Origin: Typha latifolia
Taxonomy: Eukaryota > Streptophyta > Magnoliopsida > Poales > Typhaceae
Length of the DNA stretch: 64,000 nt
NCBI GenBank assembly: GCA_019914945.1
Contig: CM034106.1
Location: 11,098,501 to 11,162,500, forward strand
Direction: 5' to 3'
The first letter of the stretch is position 1. Every line of letters starts with the position of its first letter. Of this stretch, positions 54,701 to 64,000 are shown piece after piece. The notes under the pieces were generated by a model. That model did no database searches. It was not told the origin of the DNA and saw only the letters and a list, made by a program, of their open reading frames with translations. A program made the position numbers and the translations under genes.

Positions 54701-55806
54701 GAAAGGCGAAGAAAATTGGTGGGTAGGTCGGAATAAAGTTATTGCAGGGTCTATTCTAAGATAAGGCCCTTCTTCCCCTCCACCAATCCAATCCGTGGAT
54801 TGTTATTCGGGGAATCGGATGTCCTGGCCGTCGAATCGACCTCGAGATTCGCGTTATCGGAGAGATTCGAACGGCTCCGGATAATCCTTTGCCTCTGGAA
54901 ATATGAATGCGGAATAAGCCCAAACCCGGGTATTCGTCTGTCGTATTACCGCCATGTGGTATTTTTGAACAATTGGGCCTTTTTATGGGCCTTTTAAGCC
55001 CAAGTATTCTCTCATCCGTATACCATTAAAAGGCAAAATCCAACCTACTATTATTACTGCAACACTTTGGTGGGCCAAATTAACATCAAAAGCTGTGCCT
55101 ATTCTTTTATTTATTCAATGAAAATTTTAAAAGAGTTGATAAAAAACTTATATCACATCATATAAAAATTTATCATTTTGACTCCTATATTTTTGTCTAG
55201 AATACCTTAAAAATAGTCTAGGTTAAATTTACCCTAACAAAAATTAAGGGAGTAGAAAATATATTATTACTTTTAAAAATAAAAAAATAATCTAAAATAC
55301 TTTTTATTTTACTTTAAAATTTAGTTCCTTATTTATTTTTATCTTAATTTAAAAAAAAATATTCAAGAGGATCACCAATTTTGTATCCATAGTTATTTTA
55401 ACTTATTTCTACCTTAATTGACTGTTGAAAAATCTAATGGTAAGTAACTATCTTTCCCAACAAAAAAATTCAATCAATGCCCTGATGTTACCATCACGGT
55501 ACTCCAAAATTATCAAAGGGGAAGGTATCTAGGCAAGAAGGAAGAAGATTGGAAAGAAAAAGATCATATTGCCCAACATAAACAAAAATACAATAAAATA
55601 AAACACCTTGACCTAGGCTTCTAGTCTTAGAGTTGTTTCTAGTTTTCGGTTGGAATGCCTGATTTGGCCGTTTGAACAGCGAATCCCGAAATTATTTCTT
55701 AGACGGTTGAAGCACTTATTTCTTCTTAAACAACGGTAAATTAAACCGCCCAAAGCTGAACTGTAGCATAAATATAACATTGCTCATGACAAAGACTCGA
55801 GAAGAG
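54701..55806. other. Spacer between the Myb/SANT gene and the sulfotransferase
   Basis: This AT-rich region includes the promoter side of the Myb/SANT gene on the left and the sulfotransferase 3' region on the right. A phrase near 55260-55345 (AAAATAAAAAAATAATCTAAAATAC and following) resembles 38920-38990, a further dispersed noncoding repeat. No gene is seen. Confidence 0.5.
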
Positions 55807-56823
55807 TTATTTTTGGAAGGTGAGACCAGAGCCCTGCAGCTTCTTCTCCACTATGTCGTCCAACCTTCGAGCCATCTCCTCGCTCATATGCTCCTTCCAG
55901 TCCCCAACCTTCCCCTTTCTAAAGAAAGCGGAATTGCAAAACGTATGACAACTATCCTTGCCATGCTTCCCCTCTTTATTCACCTTAACAGTGCTCATCT
56001 TCTCGAAGCTACAGAACCTCACAATCTCCTCCACCACCCCTTCCTTCTCCTCATCTTCGGTAAATGCCATCTCCAAAAAATCCGCAAGCTTCCTCACGTT
56101 TGCTCCGGCGTTATCCATCATGTCCTCGTACTTCAAAAACATAACTTTCTCCGGCCTCCTCAAACTCTCTTCCCAGTACTCAAGAACGTGATCCCACAAC
56201 GGCCCATATGCCATGATCCCCTTGGAGAAGGGCTCAAATAATTCCTCAATAGATGGCCTCTTGATTGTGCTTGGTATCGTTTGATCAATGTAATGCCACA
56301 TGGACACGAAGGCATCCTTGGGGTTACGGCATAAGTAAACGATACGGCAACCGGAGTCGAGGACCGACGCCGGAAGACTGGAGAGCGGGTTATGGGTCGC
56401 GAGGAGACGAGGAGACGGCATGGAAGCAAGGAGCTCGATAGGAAGTGTTCGGTCCTCGTATAAGGTGTGCAAGAAAGGGAAGAGGTCATGCGGGCTAGAG
56501 TGGAGGAGAGGGTGGTCATCGTCGAAGGCGAAGCGGGCGCGATTTAAGATGCAAAAGATGATGGATTTGAGCCACGTGGTGCCGGACTTTGGTTGGGTGG
56601 CGAGGATGATGTCGGAGGGTCGGGGTTGGAAGGTGGATTGGACTGCGATGGTGGTGGAGACGAGGTGATTGGGGTAAAAGAAGTTTTGGTACTTGGGGAT
56701 AGGGAAGGAACCCAATAATTCGCAGGGTAGGGTTGAAGCGATGTCTTCGTATTCCTTGTAGGCTTTGAGTTCTTCGTCTCTGCCATTTTGGGCTTTGGGG
56801 GTTAAGGGAGAAGGAGGATCCAT
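55807..56823 (-). CDS. Cytosolic sulfotransferase (SOT), intronless
   Basis: SOT enzymes transfer sulfate from PAPS to hydroxyl groups of small molecules such as flavonoids, brassinosteroids, jasmonates or glucosinolate precursors. A single exon of 338 residues is the family's normal size. The 5'-phosphosulfate loop is QPKSGTTWLK (about 77-86), the likely catalytic histidine lies in LATHNP (H144), and the 3'-phosphate site is VYLCRNPKDAFVSMWHY (162-178). The C-terminal PAPS signature is FRKGKVGDWKEHM (301-313), where the family usually has NHF. The start is ATG at 56823. TATTTATA lies only about 25-35 bases upstream, so the leader would be very short. An inverted copy of the last 85 or so bases lies at 58951-59040. 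The acceptor substrate is unknown. Confidence 0.93.
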   Translation of the reverse strand: MDPPSPLTPKAQNGRDEELKAYKEYEDIASTLPCELLGSFPIPKYQNFFYPNHLVSTTIAVQSTFQPRPSDIILATQPKSGTTWLKSIIFCILNRARFAFDDDHPLLHSSPHDLFPFLHTLYEDRTLPIELLASMPSPRLLATHNPLSSLPASVLDSGCRIVYLCRNPKDAFVSMWHYIDQTIPSTIKRPSIEELFEPFSKGIMAYGPLWDHVLEYWEESLRRPEKVMFLKYEDMMDNAGANVRKLADFLEMAFTEDEEKEGVVEEIVRFCSFEKMSTVKVNKEGKHGKDSCHTFCNSAFFRKGKVGDWKEHMSEEMARRLDDIVEKKLQGSGLTFQK

Positions 56824-57286
56824 GCGGTTGCGATACAAGGATGGGGGTTATAAATACTACTACAAGCGGTTGGGTACGAATACGTAATATTAGAGCTGGT
56901 TATAATGACAGCGAGGCGGGGTCCAAAGTTTGTTGAAATTTTAATCGGATCTGGGAACTGAGATCTGAGATCTGAGATATGAATTTAAAATTGTAAATTA
57001 ATTGTCCACTTGCAAAGATATAATCTATATCTCCTTGAAAATGCTTCCCATTCTAAGCCGGCCAGTTAAAAAAATAATAATCAAGAGACTATAGTTTAAG
57101 TTTCTAAATGTGCACACAATATGCATGGGGATTGATTAGCCGCGTCAATGGGATCTTGCATTTCTGGTCAGAGGAGAAAATTATATTTAAATTCATCAAA
57201 TACCAATAAATACATCAACTATTGACCAACCACGAACAACTTCCACCAAATTCTGCTCGGCAATAAATGCGTCTGTGGGGACTGTT
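56824..57286. other. Spacer between the sulfotransferase and the DUF674 pseudogene
   Basis: The first part is the sulfotransferase promoter on the minus strand, with TATTTATA at about 56848-56857. The rest has no gene. Positions about 57255-57300 already share similarity with 59200-59245, the edge of a duplicated DUF674 segment. Confidence 0.55.
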
Positions 57287-58658
57287 TTAGAAATCATGGA
57301 GGTGTGAAGCCAATGCAAGAGCTTGAAAAAGAAAAAGAAAAAGAAAACAAACATGACCATTAAATTGCAATTCAAATTTACTCTTTCTACTGTCATGTCT
57401 GGCTCCTTCTCTAGCTCTCGTCAGGTAAGGAGTGATCACTGATACAGATGGAAGAGGAGTTACTACGAGATCATCAGTGACCATATACACTGTACGCTTA
57501 ACAATCTCCCTGCTGTAGTCAATAAGCTTCATCCTCTTGTCAGTTATAACACCGCACTGACATCTAACATTTGTTTGTGAGCTGGTTGTAATAATAGAGA
57601 TGTTCTGGAAGCATTGGATTAATTAAGAAGTCTCTTGAGCATGTCTGGAAGTAACTGGCCTCATCCAGATTGAGGACACTTTTGTATAGATTGTTGTAAC
57701 AGCTGATCGGAGAATTTGTTTCTTAACCACAAACCCCATTGGAAAAGTTAGAAACCTAAACAATAAATCGATGAAGTATTCATCGCATTCTGCGTATATG
57801 ACCTTCTTATCCTTTCTGTCTATAAAAAGCTTCAGTTTAATTTTCGCAATTGAAGTTCGACGATTTTGCCGAACGACAATTCCGGGTATTTTTGACGAAT
57901 TGCTTTGATCTTTCTCTGCTAGAAATGTATCAGTTACAGTATTGGAGTCCAAAGAGCATCGGAGTAAACGAATAACCTGAAGAGAAGAAGAATACGTTTA
58001 CAGAGCTAAAATTTTCATAGGGTAATTTTTATAAAATTTCTTCCTGTAAAATCCAAACATACTAAAAAAAGGTAAATATATATTACTTACATCAGAAGGA
58101 CCAAAATGCACTTCTCTCTCCTCGAAGGAATTCACTTGTTCAAGCAACGATAAGACAACGCGAGTTGAAGCCGGCGTTATAACCCAATCGTCACTGATCA
58201 TAAACCTCGTAAGCCCTTTCATGAAAACCCCTTCGTATTCCTCGCAACTACTCCTCTTTCTAGTTACCTTCACCTTCCTCGCCATCGAAGCCCCACAACG
58301 GCATTTTGTATTCGCATAGGGACTCAAGAGCTCCCAATGGCAACTCTCATCACAAACGTAGTATTGGAGAACTGTAGAGCCTTCGATGTGTATAGTTAAA
58401 TCACGTAGCTTCCCCTCTGCCGAGTTGCTAGGGTGGAGTAGCATGGCTTTGCTTGCCATGAGGTCGAAGTACTTGTCGTCGAGATCTACGACACTCTGGT
58501 ACAGATTGTTGAGGGAACCAGTTGAGAATAATTTGTTGTTGGTGAGAGAGAGAATGGTACCAATGGGAAGGGTCAAGAAACTTAGCAAGATGTCGACGAA
58601 CTTTGAATCGGCTTCGGCGTACAATTAACTTTAAGGTGATGGTGTTGTTGGTAGCCAT
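57287..58658 (-). pseudogene. DUF674 gene with several frameshifts
   Basis: DUF674 proteins are plant-specific, occur in clusters, and have no established biochemical role. The promoter (TATATAAAC at 58704-58712) and start MATNNTITLKLI (ATG 58658) are present. The frame then shifts at about 58622, where roughly nine codons expected between LKL and YAEAD are missing. Exon 1 runs to 58091 (PLGT-type IGTILSL, then NNLYQSVVDLDDKYF, then GLTRFMISDDWVITP). A proper intron (58090-57977) leads to exon 2, opening VIRLLRCSL and containing IKLKLFIDRKDKKVIYAECD. A second shift at about 57715-57730 moves the expected NNLYKSVLNLDE out of frame. A third at about 57561-57570 separates it from VKRTVYMVTDDLVVTPLPS. 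Three breaks argue for a pseudogene. Sequencing or assembly error is less likely but possible. Confidence 0.8.
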
Positions 58659-58950
58659 ATCTTTTGAGTCGAGAGATTGCAAAAACTTCTTTTGCATCTG
58701 GGGTTTATATACTGGCGTTGATGCTAATGGGAAGGAGAAGCGACGAGTCGTAAGTAGTTATGAGTCCATTAAGTTAAGTTACCTTCACCGATGTCTATCT
58801 CCATCGGGAACTTAGAACCAGGTGAGTCGCCCTTTGCCGGGGATTTCCCCCAATCAATTCGGTCGATCTTTAATCTTCCCTATGTAATGTAGGAGTTGGT
58901 AGAGCCGAGGAGTCATTGAGAATACAAAGAGTTATGGTATAGAGAGTATT

Positions 58951-59040
58951 ATATGAGAAGACGAGATGGCTCGAAGGTTGGACGACATAGTGGAGAAGAA
59001 GCTGCATGCATGGCTCTGGTCTCACCTTCCGAAAATAATT
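58951..59040 (+). pseudogene. Inverted fragment of the sulfotransferase 3' end
   Basis: About 90 bases, from TATGAGAAGACGAGATGG to AATAATTCATCTTCT, match the last codons, stop and first downstream bases of the sulfotransferase at 55807-56823. They are on the opposite strand. It keeps GCTCGAAGGTTGGACGACAT and GTGGAGAAGAAGCTGCA unchanged, with a 4-base insertion and a few substitutions. The close match shows a recent copying event. It has no start or catalytic region and is not functional. Confidence 0.9.
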
Positions 59041-60052
59041 CATCTTCTTAGTAGATGGAGTTGGATTTCAATCTTCTCTATTCCGTATAATTAGTTGGAA
59101 AAAATATATATATATATTCTGAATTGGAATAAGCTCACAATTGCTTGAATGCGAATATTCTGTAAAAGTAAACGTAACTAGATCGTGCGCACACTCTGAA
59201 TGCATCCGTAAGAGCTGTCTTAGAAGTCATGGAGGCATGAAACACTGCAAGAGAAGACCTTAAGATTTAGAGTATTTAACTAAATTCATTACAATTCTAG
59301 CACAATTAACATTACCTCCTGTACACCTTCTTTAGCTCTCATAAGAATAGAGGGGATGACTAAAACAGAGGGAAGAGGAGTCACTACCAAATCATCTAGT
59401 AATAAAATTACTGCACTTGGGGTCGCCTGACAATGAGAATAATTCACTGTGCTTAGGTCTTTATAAGCACAATTAGATGATCCACACATAGAGTAAGTCT
59501 GTGCAACTTTTGGAATATAATGAGACTGTCCTTCGAACAGAGATGTGAGGGCATCTTTCGGTTGGTTATCAGGTTATTGGAAGGCAGCTGGATTGGCTAC
59601 ACTATCCACTAGATTTTTTAAAGCAAGTTAGATTTGGTGGGATTTGTTAATCGATTGGGGCTTCCACTTCAAAAAAATATCCAAGCACTAAGTAGCTTTA
59701 ACGAAGTTAAAAATAATAACTAATAAAAGACCAAACACTTGCTACGTGGATTAATTCCCCTCATCGGAACATAGGAGAGGCTGTGATTTCCCAACTAAAC
59801 TAAACCAAACACTTTGCTGGGGCATACACGAGTCCACAACGCCGTCGAACGCTTGCGTTGCGTGCGATTCAACACCTGAGTCACAAATATATTTTTGAAT
59901 AATTCCAACGGTTCTCAAATCTTCCACGCGTCCTCCTCTCATTCGCTCATTCCGCTGAAAAAAAATCCACCAAAGGATAAGGTATATATAAAGTGAGCCA
60001 TTGTTAGCCTCTTCTCCTCTCCTTCCTAAAAAAACCTCCGCCCTTAAATTTA
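59041..60052. other. Duplicated DUF674 remnant and PPR promoter
   Basis: Apart from the DUF674 fragment at 59200-59530, no coding sequence is seen. TATATATAAAG at about 59983-59993 is a good TATA box for the PPR gene, whose start lies about 60 bases on. Confidence 0.6.
59200..59530 (-). pseudogene. Second DUF674 fragment
   Basis: On the minus strand this encodes a DUF674 zinc-ribbon-like piece, YSMCGSSNCAYKDLSTVNYS, followed after a gap by LLDDLVVTPLPSVLVIPS and RAKEG. The latter matches DDLVVTPLPSVSVITP plus RAREG in the pseudogene at 57287-58658. DNA similarity also continues past the end (GAAGTCATGGAGGCATGAA against GAAATCATGGAGGTGTGAA). No N-terminal half is present, so this is a partial duplicate. 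Confidence 0.75.
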
Positions 60053-61894
60053 ATGGCCATATGGAGCTCAGACTGGCCATTGCCTCCTCTGCCTTCTCAC
60101 AAAACTCGCACGAAGACCCAACTCCCCAACTCGATCCCTTCTCCATTGTCTCTTATTCTTCTCCCGAAGAAGCAACGAAACCTCACCATTAATTCATCCA
60201 AATCCCTCTCTTCGACTCTCGTCGAAGACTCCTCGAATGATCTCCGAATCATTCTGCGTCCCGTTAATTCCCCATCGCAGCAGTCATCTCCGGCGGCCAC
60301 CGATCCCGAAATATCAAACCGATTCATACATGGGCTCTGCGAGAGTCCACAGACCGAGACTCTGGCTTTTGAGTACTATCAGAAAGCTAGAGATCAGCCA
60401 AATTTCCGGCCTGACACGACCACCCTGAAGGTTTTGATCAGGGGGCTGCTCAAATCGAAGAAGTGGGACTCCATCGCAGCTCTGCTGGAAGATTACGAGG
60501 TTTTCAATTTGCTTCCAGATGAGCCCACATTTGTTCGGGTCATCAGGACTTGCGTCAAAGCAAGAAAATTCAAGCTTGCGGATCGACTGCTCGGGCTTCT
60601 TGAGACCAAGAATGGAGGTACTGCTGTTTCATGCTTTAATTCAGCAATGCAAGGTTACAACAAGCTCCACATGTATAGCAGTACCATTGCGGCGTGTGAT
60701 CGGATGAGGGCCGCTCGTCTGGCATTAAATTCCGCCTCCTATCGCTCTATCATGGAGGCGTATCGGGCGACTGGGAACACAGACATGGTGCTTGCTCTAT
60801 TTGTTGAATATAAATCCTTGCATCAGAAGCCTTCAGCTGTATCAGCTGAGATATGCTCTATCCTCTGTGATTCATTAGGAAGGTCAGGAAGAGCTTTTGA
60901 GGCTCTTCGCTACTTCAGAGAGATGGAAGGAGAGAGGATATCTCCGAATCCTTCCATCTATGCTTCACTGATCAGATCTTTTGCAGGAATCAGAGAAGCG
61001 GAGATAGCGGAAGATCTATACGATGAAGCTCGAGAGAAGGGACTGGTGAAAGATCCAGACATCTTCCTGAAGCTTGTGATGATGTATGTGGAAGTTGGGT
61101 TGGTGGAGAAGACAATTCAAGTAGTAGAAGAGATGAAAGAGATTGGAGTAAGAGTATCAGACTGTATCTTTTGCGCTGTAGTTAATGGTTTTGCCAAGAA
61201 AGTAGGGCTCAGGGCTTCACTGAGAGCATATGAGCACTTGATCTCCCTAGGATGTGAGCCAGGGCAAGTGACATATGCTTCAGTCATCAATGTCTATTGC
61301 CGTCTTGGGCTATCAAAGAAGGCCGAGGTCGTGTTCTCAGAGATGATGGAGAAAGGCTTCGACCGGTGTGTGGTTGCTTACTCAAACATAATCTCAATGT
61401 ATGGGAAGACTGGTAGAGTGAGAGATGCCATGAGGCTTTTGGCCATGATGAAGGAGAAAGGATGCCAACCTAATGTGTGGGTTTACAATTCTCTCATGGA
61501 CATGCATGGGAGGCTCATGAACCCGAGGCAAGTGGAGAAGCTATGGAAGGAGATGAAGAGGAGGAAGGTAGTGGCAGATAGGATTAGCTACACCAGTATC
61601 ATTGGTGCCTATAGCAAGGCAAGAAAACTGGAAGATTGCATCAAGTTGTATCAGGAGTTTACGATGAGCGGAGGAAAAACTGATAGGGCCTTGGCAGGTA
61701 CTATGGTTGGAGTATTCTCCAAGACCAGTAGATTTAATGAGCTAATTGAATTGCTGAAAGATATGAAGTCAGACAGAACTGGATTGGATGAGAGGCTGTA
61801 TAGGTCTGCCTTGAATAGTCTCAGAGATGCAGGTCTCCAAGTTAATGCAGAGTGGCTCCAAAGAAGTTTTGGTTCCCAGGAAGATATAACTTGA
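60053..61894 (+). CDS. Pentatricopeptide repeat protein, probably chloroplast-targeted
   Basis: PPR proteins bind organelle RNA one base per repeat and guide splicing, editing, stability or translation. This is a single exon of 613 residues, typical of the family. The N terminus is Ser/Pro/Thr-rich with few acidic residues (LPPLPSHKTRTKTQLPNS), consistent with an organelle transit peptide. From about residue 118 the protein is a chain of 35-residue helix pairs of the P type, for example TYASVINVYCRLGLSKKAEV, AYSNIISMYGKTGRVRDAMR, VYNSLMDMHGR and SYTSIIGAYSKARKLEDCIK. No E, DYW or SMR domain follows, so editing catalysis is not indicated. Overall it resembles the At5g13770 type, a recognition by eye. 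A TATA box lies about 60-70 bases upstream. Confidence 0.93.
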   Translation: MAIWSSDWPLPPLPSHKTRTKTQLPNSIPSPLSLILLPKKQRNLTINSSKSLSSTLVEDSSNDLRIILRPVNSPSQQSSPAATDPEISNRFIHGLCESPQTETLAFEYYQKARDQPNFRPDTTTLKVLIRGLLKSKKWDSIAALLEDYEVFNLLPDEPTFVRVIRTCVKARKFKLADRLLGLLETKNGGTAVSCFNSAMQGYNKLHMYSSTIAACDRMRAARLALNSASYRSIMEAYRATGNTDMVLALFVEYKSLHQKPSAVSAEICSILCDSLGRSGRAFEALRYFREMEGERISPNPSIYASLIRSFAGIREAEIAEDLYDEAREKGLVKDPDIFLKLVMMYVEVGLVEKTIQVVEEMKEIGVRVSDCIFCAVVNGFAKKVGLRASLRAYEHLISLGCEPGQVTYASVINVYCRLGLSKKAEVVFSEMMEKGFDRCVVAYSNIISMYGKTGRVRDAMRLLAMMKEKGCQPNVWVYNSLMDMHGRLMNPRQVEKLWKEMKRRKVVADRISYTSIIGAYSKARKLEDCIKLYQEFTMSGGKTDRALAGTMVGVFSKTSRFNELIELLKDMKSDRTGLDERLYRSALNSLRDAGLQVNAEWLQRSFGSQEDIT

Positions 61895-63943
61895 TGAACA
61901 GATTAGATTGTCTGAATCTGAAGGAAACTGAAGGCATAAGGTTGCTTTGGCTCTTGGACAAAAACAGCATATGGAAGCGCTCTAAATTGCAGTGTCCAGT
62001 CGGCCAAGGAAACAAAAATCTTCTTGCCAAAACAATCATGGAAGCATAGCTGAATTCTATTAAATATATCCACTGTTCATGGATCGAACATCTTATATAG
62101 ATCAAAATCAACAACTTCCGCAAGCAATCCAAGCAAGCAGCATTGAAGTTGTGTCATTGAGTAGTATAGATGGTTTAGCTTGTAATTTATACAGCTCTCC
62201 TCAATTGCACTAACAGAACTAACAAAGAAAGCAATTTCTTGTTAATTAAATTTTGAATGTCTCGTGTCTTGTTTTTAACTTTTACGTCATTGTAACTTCA
62301 TTAGGATGAGCTGCCAACAGCAATATACTTGAATATGAAATAAAGACCATGTAGATGCGAAACATTATTAACTGATACTTCGGCTTTTGCATATCAGTCA
62401 ATGTTCATTGTTCTATACTTCCATTAGCATTGAAGATTTGATGTCCTCTCAGCCACTGATCTGAGAAACTTCAACAGAACGATCGCCACTATAGTCCTCT
62501 ATACTTCCATTAGTATCGAAGATTTGATGTCCTCTCAGCCACTGATCTGAGAAACTTCAACAGAACGATCACCACTATAGTCCTCTAAATTAGCTTCAGT
62601 CTTGCAACAGACCTACTACTATTTTGCTTCTATTCAGTCCTACATTTATTTCCACTCCCATGAGATACTTGGTTTACTTCAAAGGAAAACAAAAGGCTAA
62701 GATTACCTGGCAAGAGAACATTTCAGTGTCCTAAAAGTACTTGTTCAAAGTGTGTATACACCAATATGTGCATCTGCATTCTGCGTCAGTATGTGTGGCT
62801 ACAAACTTTTCTATGTGAACCTATCAACTTCAAATAGATTCCACAATTGGGAGCAAATATTTATGCTAGACACATATTAAAAAAAAATCTCAGACGTGCG
62901 AAATTTTATGGTGCTTATGTGTTCCAAAGATTGGTGATCTCTTCTGTGACAGATTCTAGCACCTTCGTTTCACCAGATAAGGTGAGCTACGAGGTAAGGC
63001 ATTATACGAATAGTCGTCAAGATGATCTAATGGAGACGGATGACCAGGATAAGAACCAGGTTAAGGTAGTGGATGGCCTTCAGAATTTGCCAATCCTTCT
63101 TGGGAGAGGTTTCCTAGGCTAAGTTCTTGAAAAGACAGGAAAAGAGCAACAAATGCTTTTAAGTACGAAGAACATGTTCAGAAAAGTGAGGAGAATAGAA
63201 GAAATATTAGGACAGTACAAGCAAAACAGTTAGGAAGTGATGAATTAAGGGAAAAGTTAAAACATACCACTATAGTGGATAAGGCTAATTCAGTTCTATG
63301 CAAAGAAGAAATCAACCTACATGGATCAATTTTGGTGCCCTGGCCTTTTGGGTCTGGTGGATGGTCTACAGGATGCACCGCCAACAAGTCCGATAGAGAT
63401 GGATTGATTGCTTGATACAATACAATGTCAAGTGTCTAATACCGAAGAGAATCCGAAAAGCAAATCTTTAGGGAGAGTTAAGACAACCATCGTCTTCTTA
63501 CAGTGTGCATATATATGGCTGAGAGTATAATCAAGATTTCGTTATCGATTCTGTTTCTATTTGCAACTTGGCTGCACATTTTCTGCTTAGATGTTAGAAC
63601 TCTATAAAGATACCAGTGTCCAAAGATAGCGCAAATACAATCCCTTGAGTTACAGTCTCTCGGACTAGCATCACAATAAGAGCGTACATGAGAAATCGGC
63701 CAACAAACCATGGAGACTAAAACTACCATTCCCACGAAAGTGTAAACCAAATACAGCACCACACTTGAAAACCAGAAATTATTGAGCATAAACACACCAG
63801 TGTTATTTCTTCATACACGAAACATAAAGGGTTTCTTCTACCATAGTAGCATATACCAAAGATTCTATCAAGTGAATTGGATAAGCAGCCAGAAAGACAT
63901 AAGACTGACTGCTAGATCCGAGGATATAGACCAGCGTAATGGC
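61895..63943. other. Spacer between the PPR gene and the ubiquitin gene
   Basis: It holds the PPR 3' untranslated region, a tandem repeat at 62413-62584, and DNA with small frames of unknown meaning. One at 62847-63122 follows an AAAAAAA run and contains GLQNLPILLGRGFLG, and one at 63478-63795 on the minus strand has hydrophobic segments. Neither shows a known motif. The last 150 bases are probably the ubiquitin 3' untranslated region. Confidence 0.5.
62413..62584. repeat. Tandem repeat, two units of 86 bases
   Basis: Units 62413-62498 and 62499-62584 differ at only a few positions (GCATTGAAG against GTATCGAAG, and GATCGCC against GATCACC). The shared text runs from CTATACTTCCATTAG to ACTATAGTCCT. 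It is noncoding and recent. Confidence 0.92.
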
Positions 63944-64000
63944 TCAATGGCCCCCACGGAGGCGGAGCACAAGGTGGAGAGTGGACTCCTTCTGAATATT
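63944..64000 (-). CDS. Ubiquitin C-terminal end (polyubiquitin or fusion), cut by the window edge
   Basis: The minus strand at the edge reads NIQKESTLHLVLRLRGG, the last 17 residues of ubiquitin, then one extra His and a TGA stop (63946-63944). Ending with one or more residues after the Gly-Gly is normal for the last unit of polyubiquitin genes, where the tail residue is removed by processing proteases. A ribosomal-protein fusion is excluded, because the frame stops straight after the His. The rest of the gene, including how many ubiquitin units it has, lies beyond 64000. Confidence 0.93.
   Translation of the reverse strand, partial: NIQKESTLHLVLRLRGGH

Noticed and set aside
62847..63122. 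Plus-strand frame of 91 codons
   Set aside because: It begins amid AT-rich DNA after an A run and has no recognisable domain. It could be a remnant exon but cannot be supported.
63478..63795. Minus-strand frame with hydrophobic segments
   Set aside because: It is likely chance hydrophobic coding in AT-rich DNA downstream of the ubiquitin gene, with no motif.

Overview
This window is nuclear DNA from a flowering plant, probably a monocot outside the grasses. Genes have many introns with GT-AG borders. Intergenic DNA is AT-rich and full of (GA)n, (CT)n and (AT)n microsatellites, and one transcription-factor gene is intronless and GC-rich, as is common in commelinid monocots. The species is inferred and was not identified. 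There is no sign of bacterial, viral, plasmid or CRISPR content.

Layout. 1.3-5.4 kb: two tandem class III secretory peroxidase genes (+) that share an upstream palindrome. 7.4-9.1 kb: a SYP5-type Qc-SNARE gene (+), whose 3' end is followed by a decayed tandem copy of itself. 10.1-11.0 kb: a heavy-metal-associated isoprenylated protein gene (-). 13.9-14.6 kb: an old direct repeat. 15.4-20.9 kb: a five-exon gene (+) for a large plant protein of unknown function. 21-32.6 kb: a gene-poor stretch with microsatellites. 32.6-33.5 kb: a B3-domain repressor of the NGATHA/NGATHA-like type (+). 33.5-39.2 kb: no gene seen. 39.2-40.2 kb: TIM13 (+). 40.8-43.9 kb: a second pair of peroxidase genes (-), one of which has exactly lost intron 2. 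48.1-50.7 kb: a remorin-family gene (+). 51.2-51.4 kb: a small reading frame made almost entirely of a SURP/SWAP module (+). 52.4-54.6 kb: a Myb/SANT-like gene (-). 55.8-56.8 kb: an intronless cytosolic sulfotransferase (-). 57.3-59.5 kb: a frameshifted DUF674 pseudogene, a second DUF674 fragment, and an inverted scrap of the sulfotransferase 3' end. 60.1-61.9 kb: an intronless pentatricopeptide repeat gene (+). The right edge holds the last codons of a ubiquitin gene (-).

The genes do not form one pathway. They belong to secretion and cell-wall redox chemistry (peroxidases), vacuolar/post-Golgi membrane fusion (SYP5), mitochondrial carrier import (TIM13), organ growth control (B3), plasma-membrane organisation (remorin), small-molecule sulfation (SOT) and organelle RNA processing (PPR). 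The main evolutionary theme is local duplication and decay: four peroxidases in two oppositely oriented pairs, duplicated gene ends, and a pseudogene cluster between the sulfotransferase and PPR genes. I found no convincing new multi-gene system. The items most worth checking are the shared peroxidase promoter palindrome, the precise intron loss, the SNARE zero-layer histidine, the stand-alone SURP protein and the sulfotransferase/DUF674 rearrangement.
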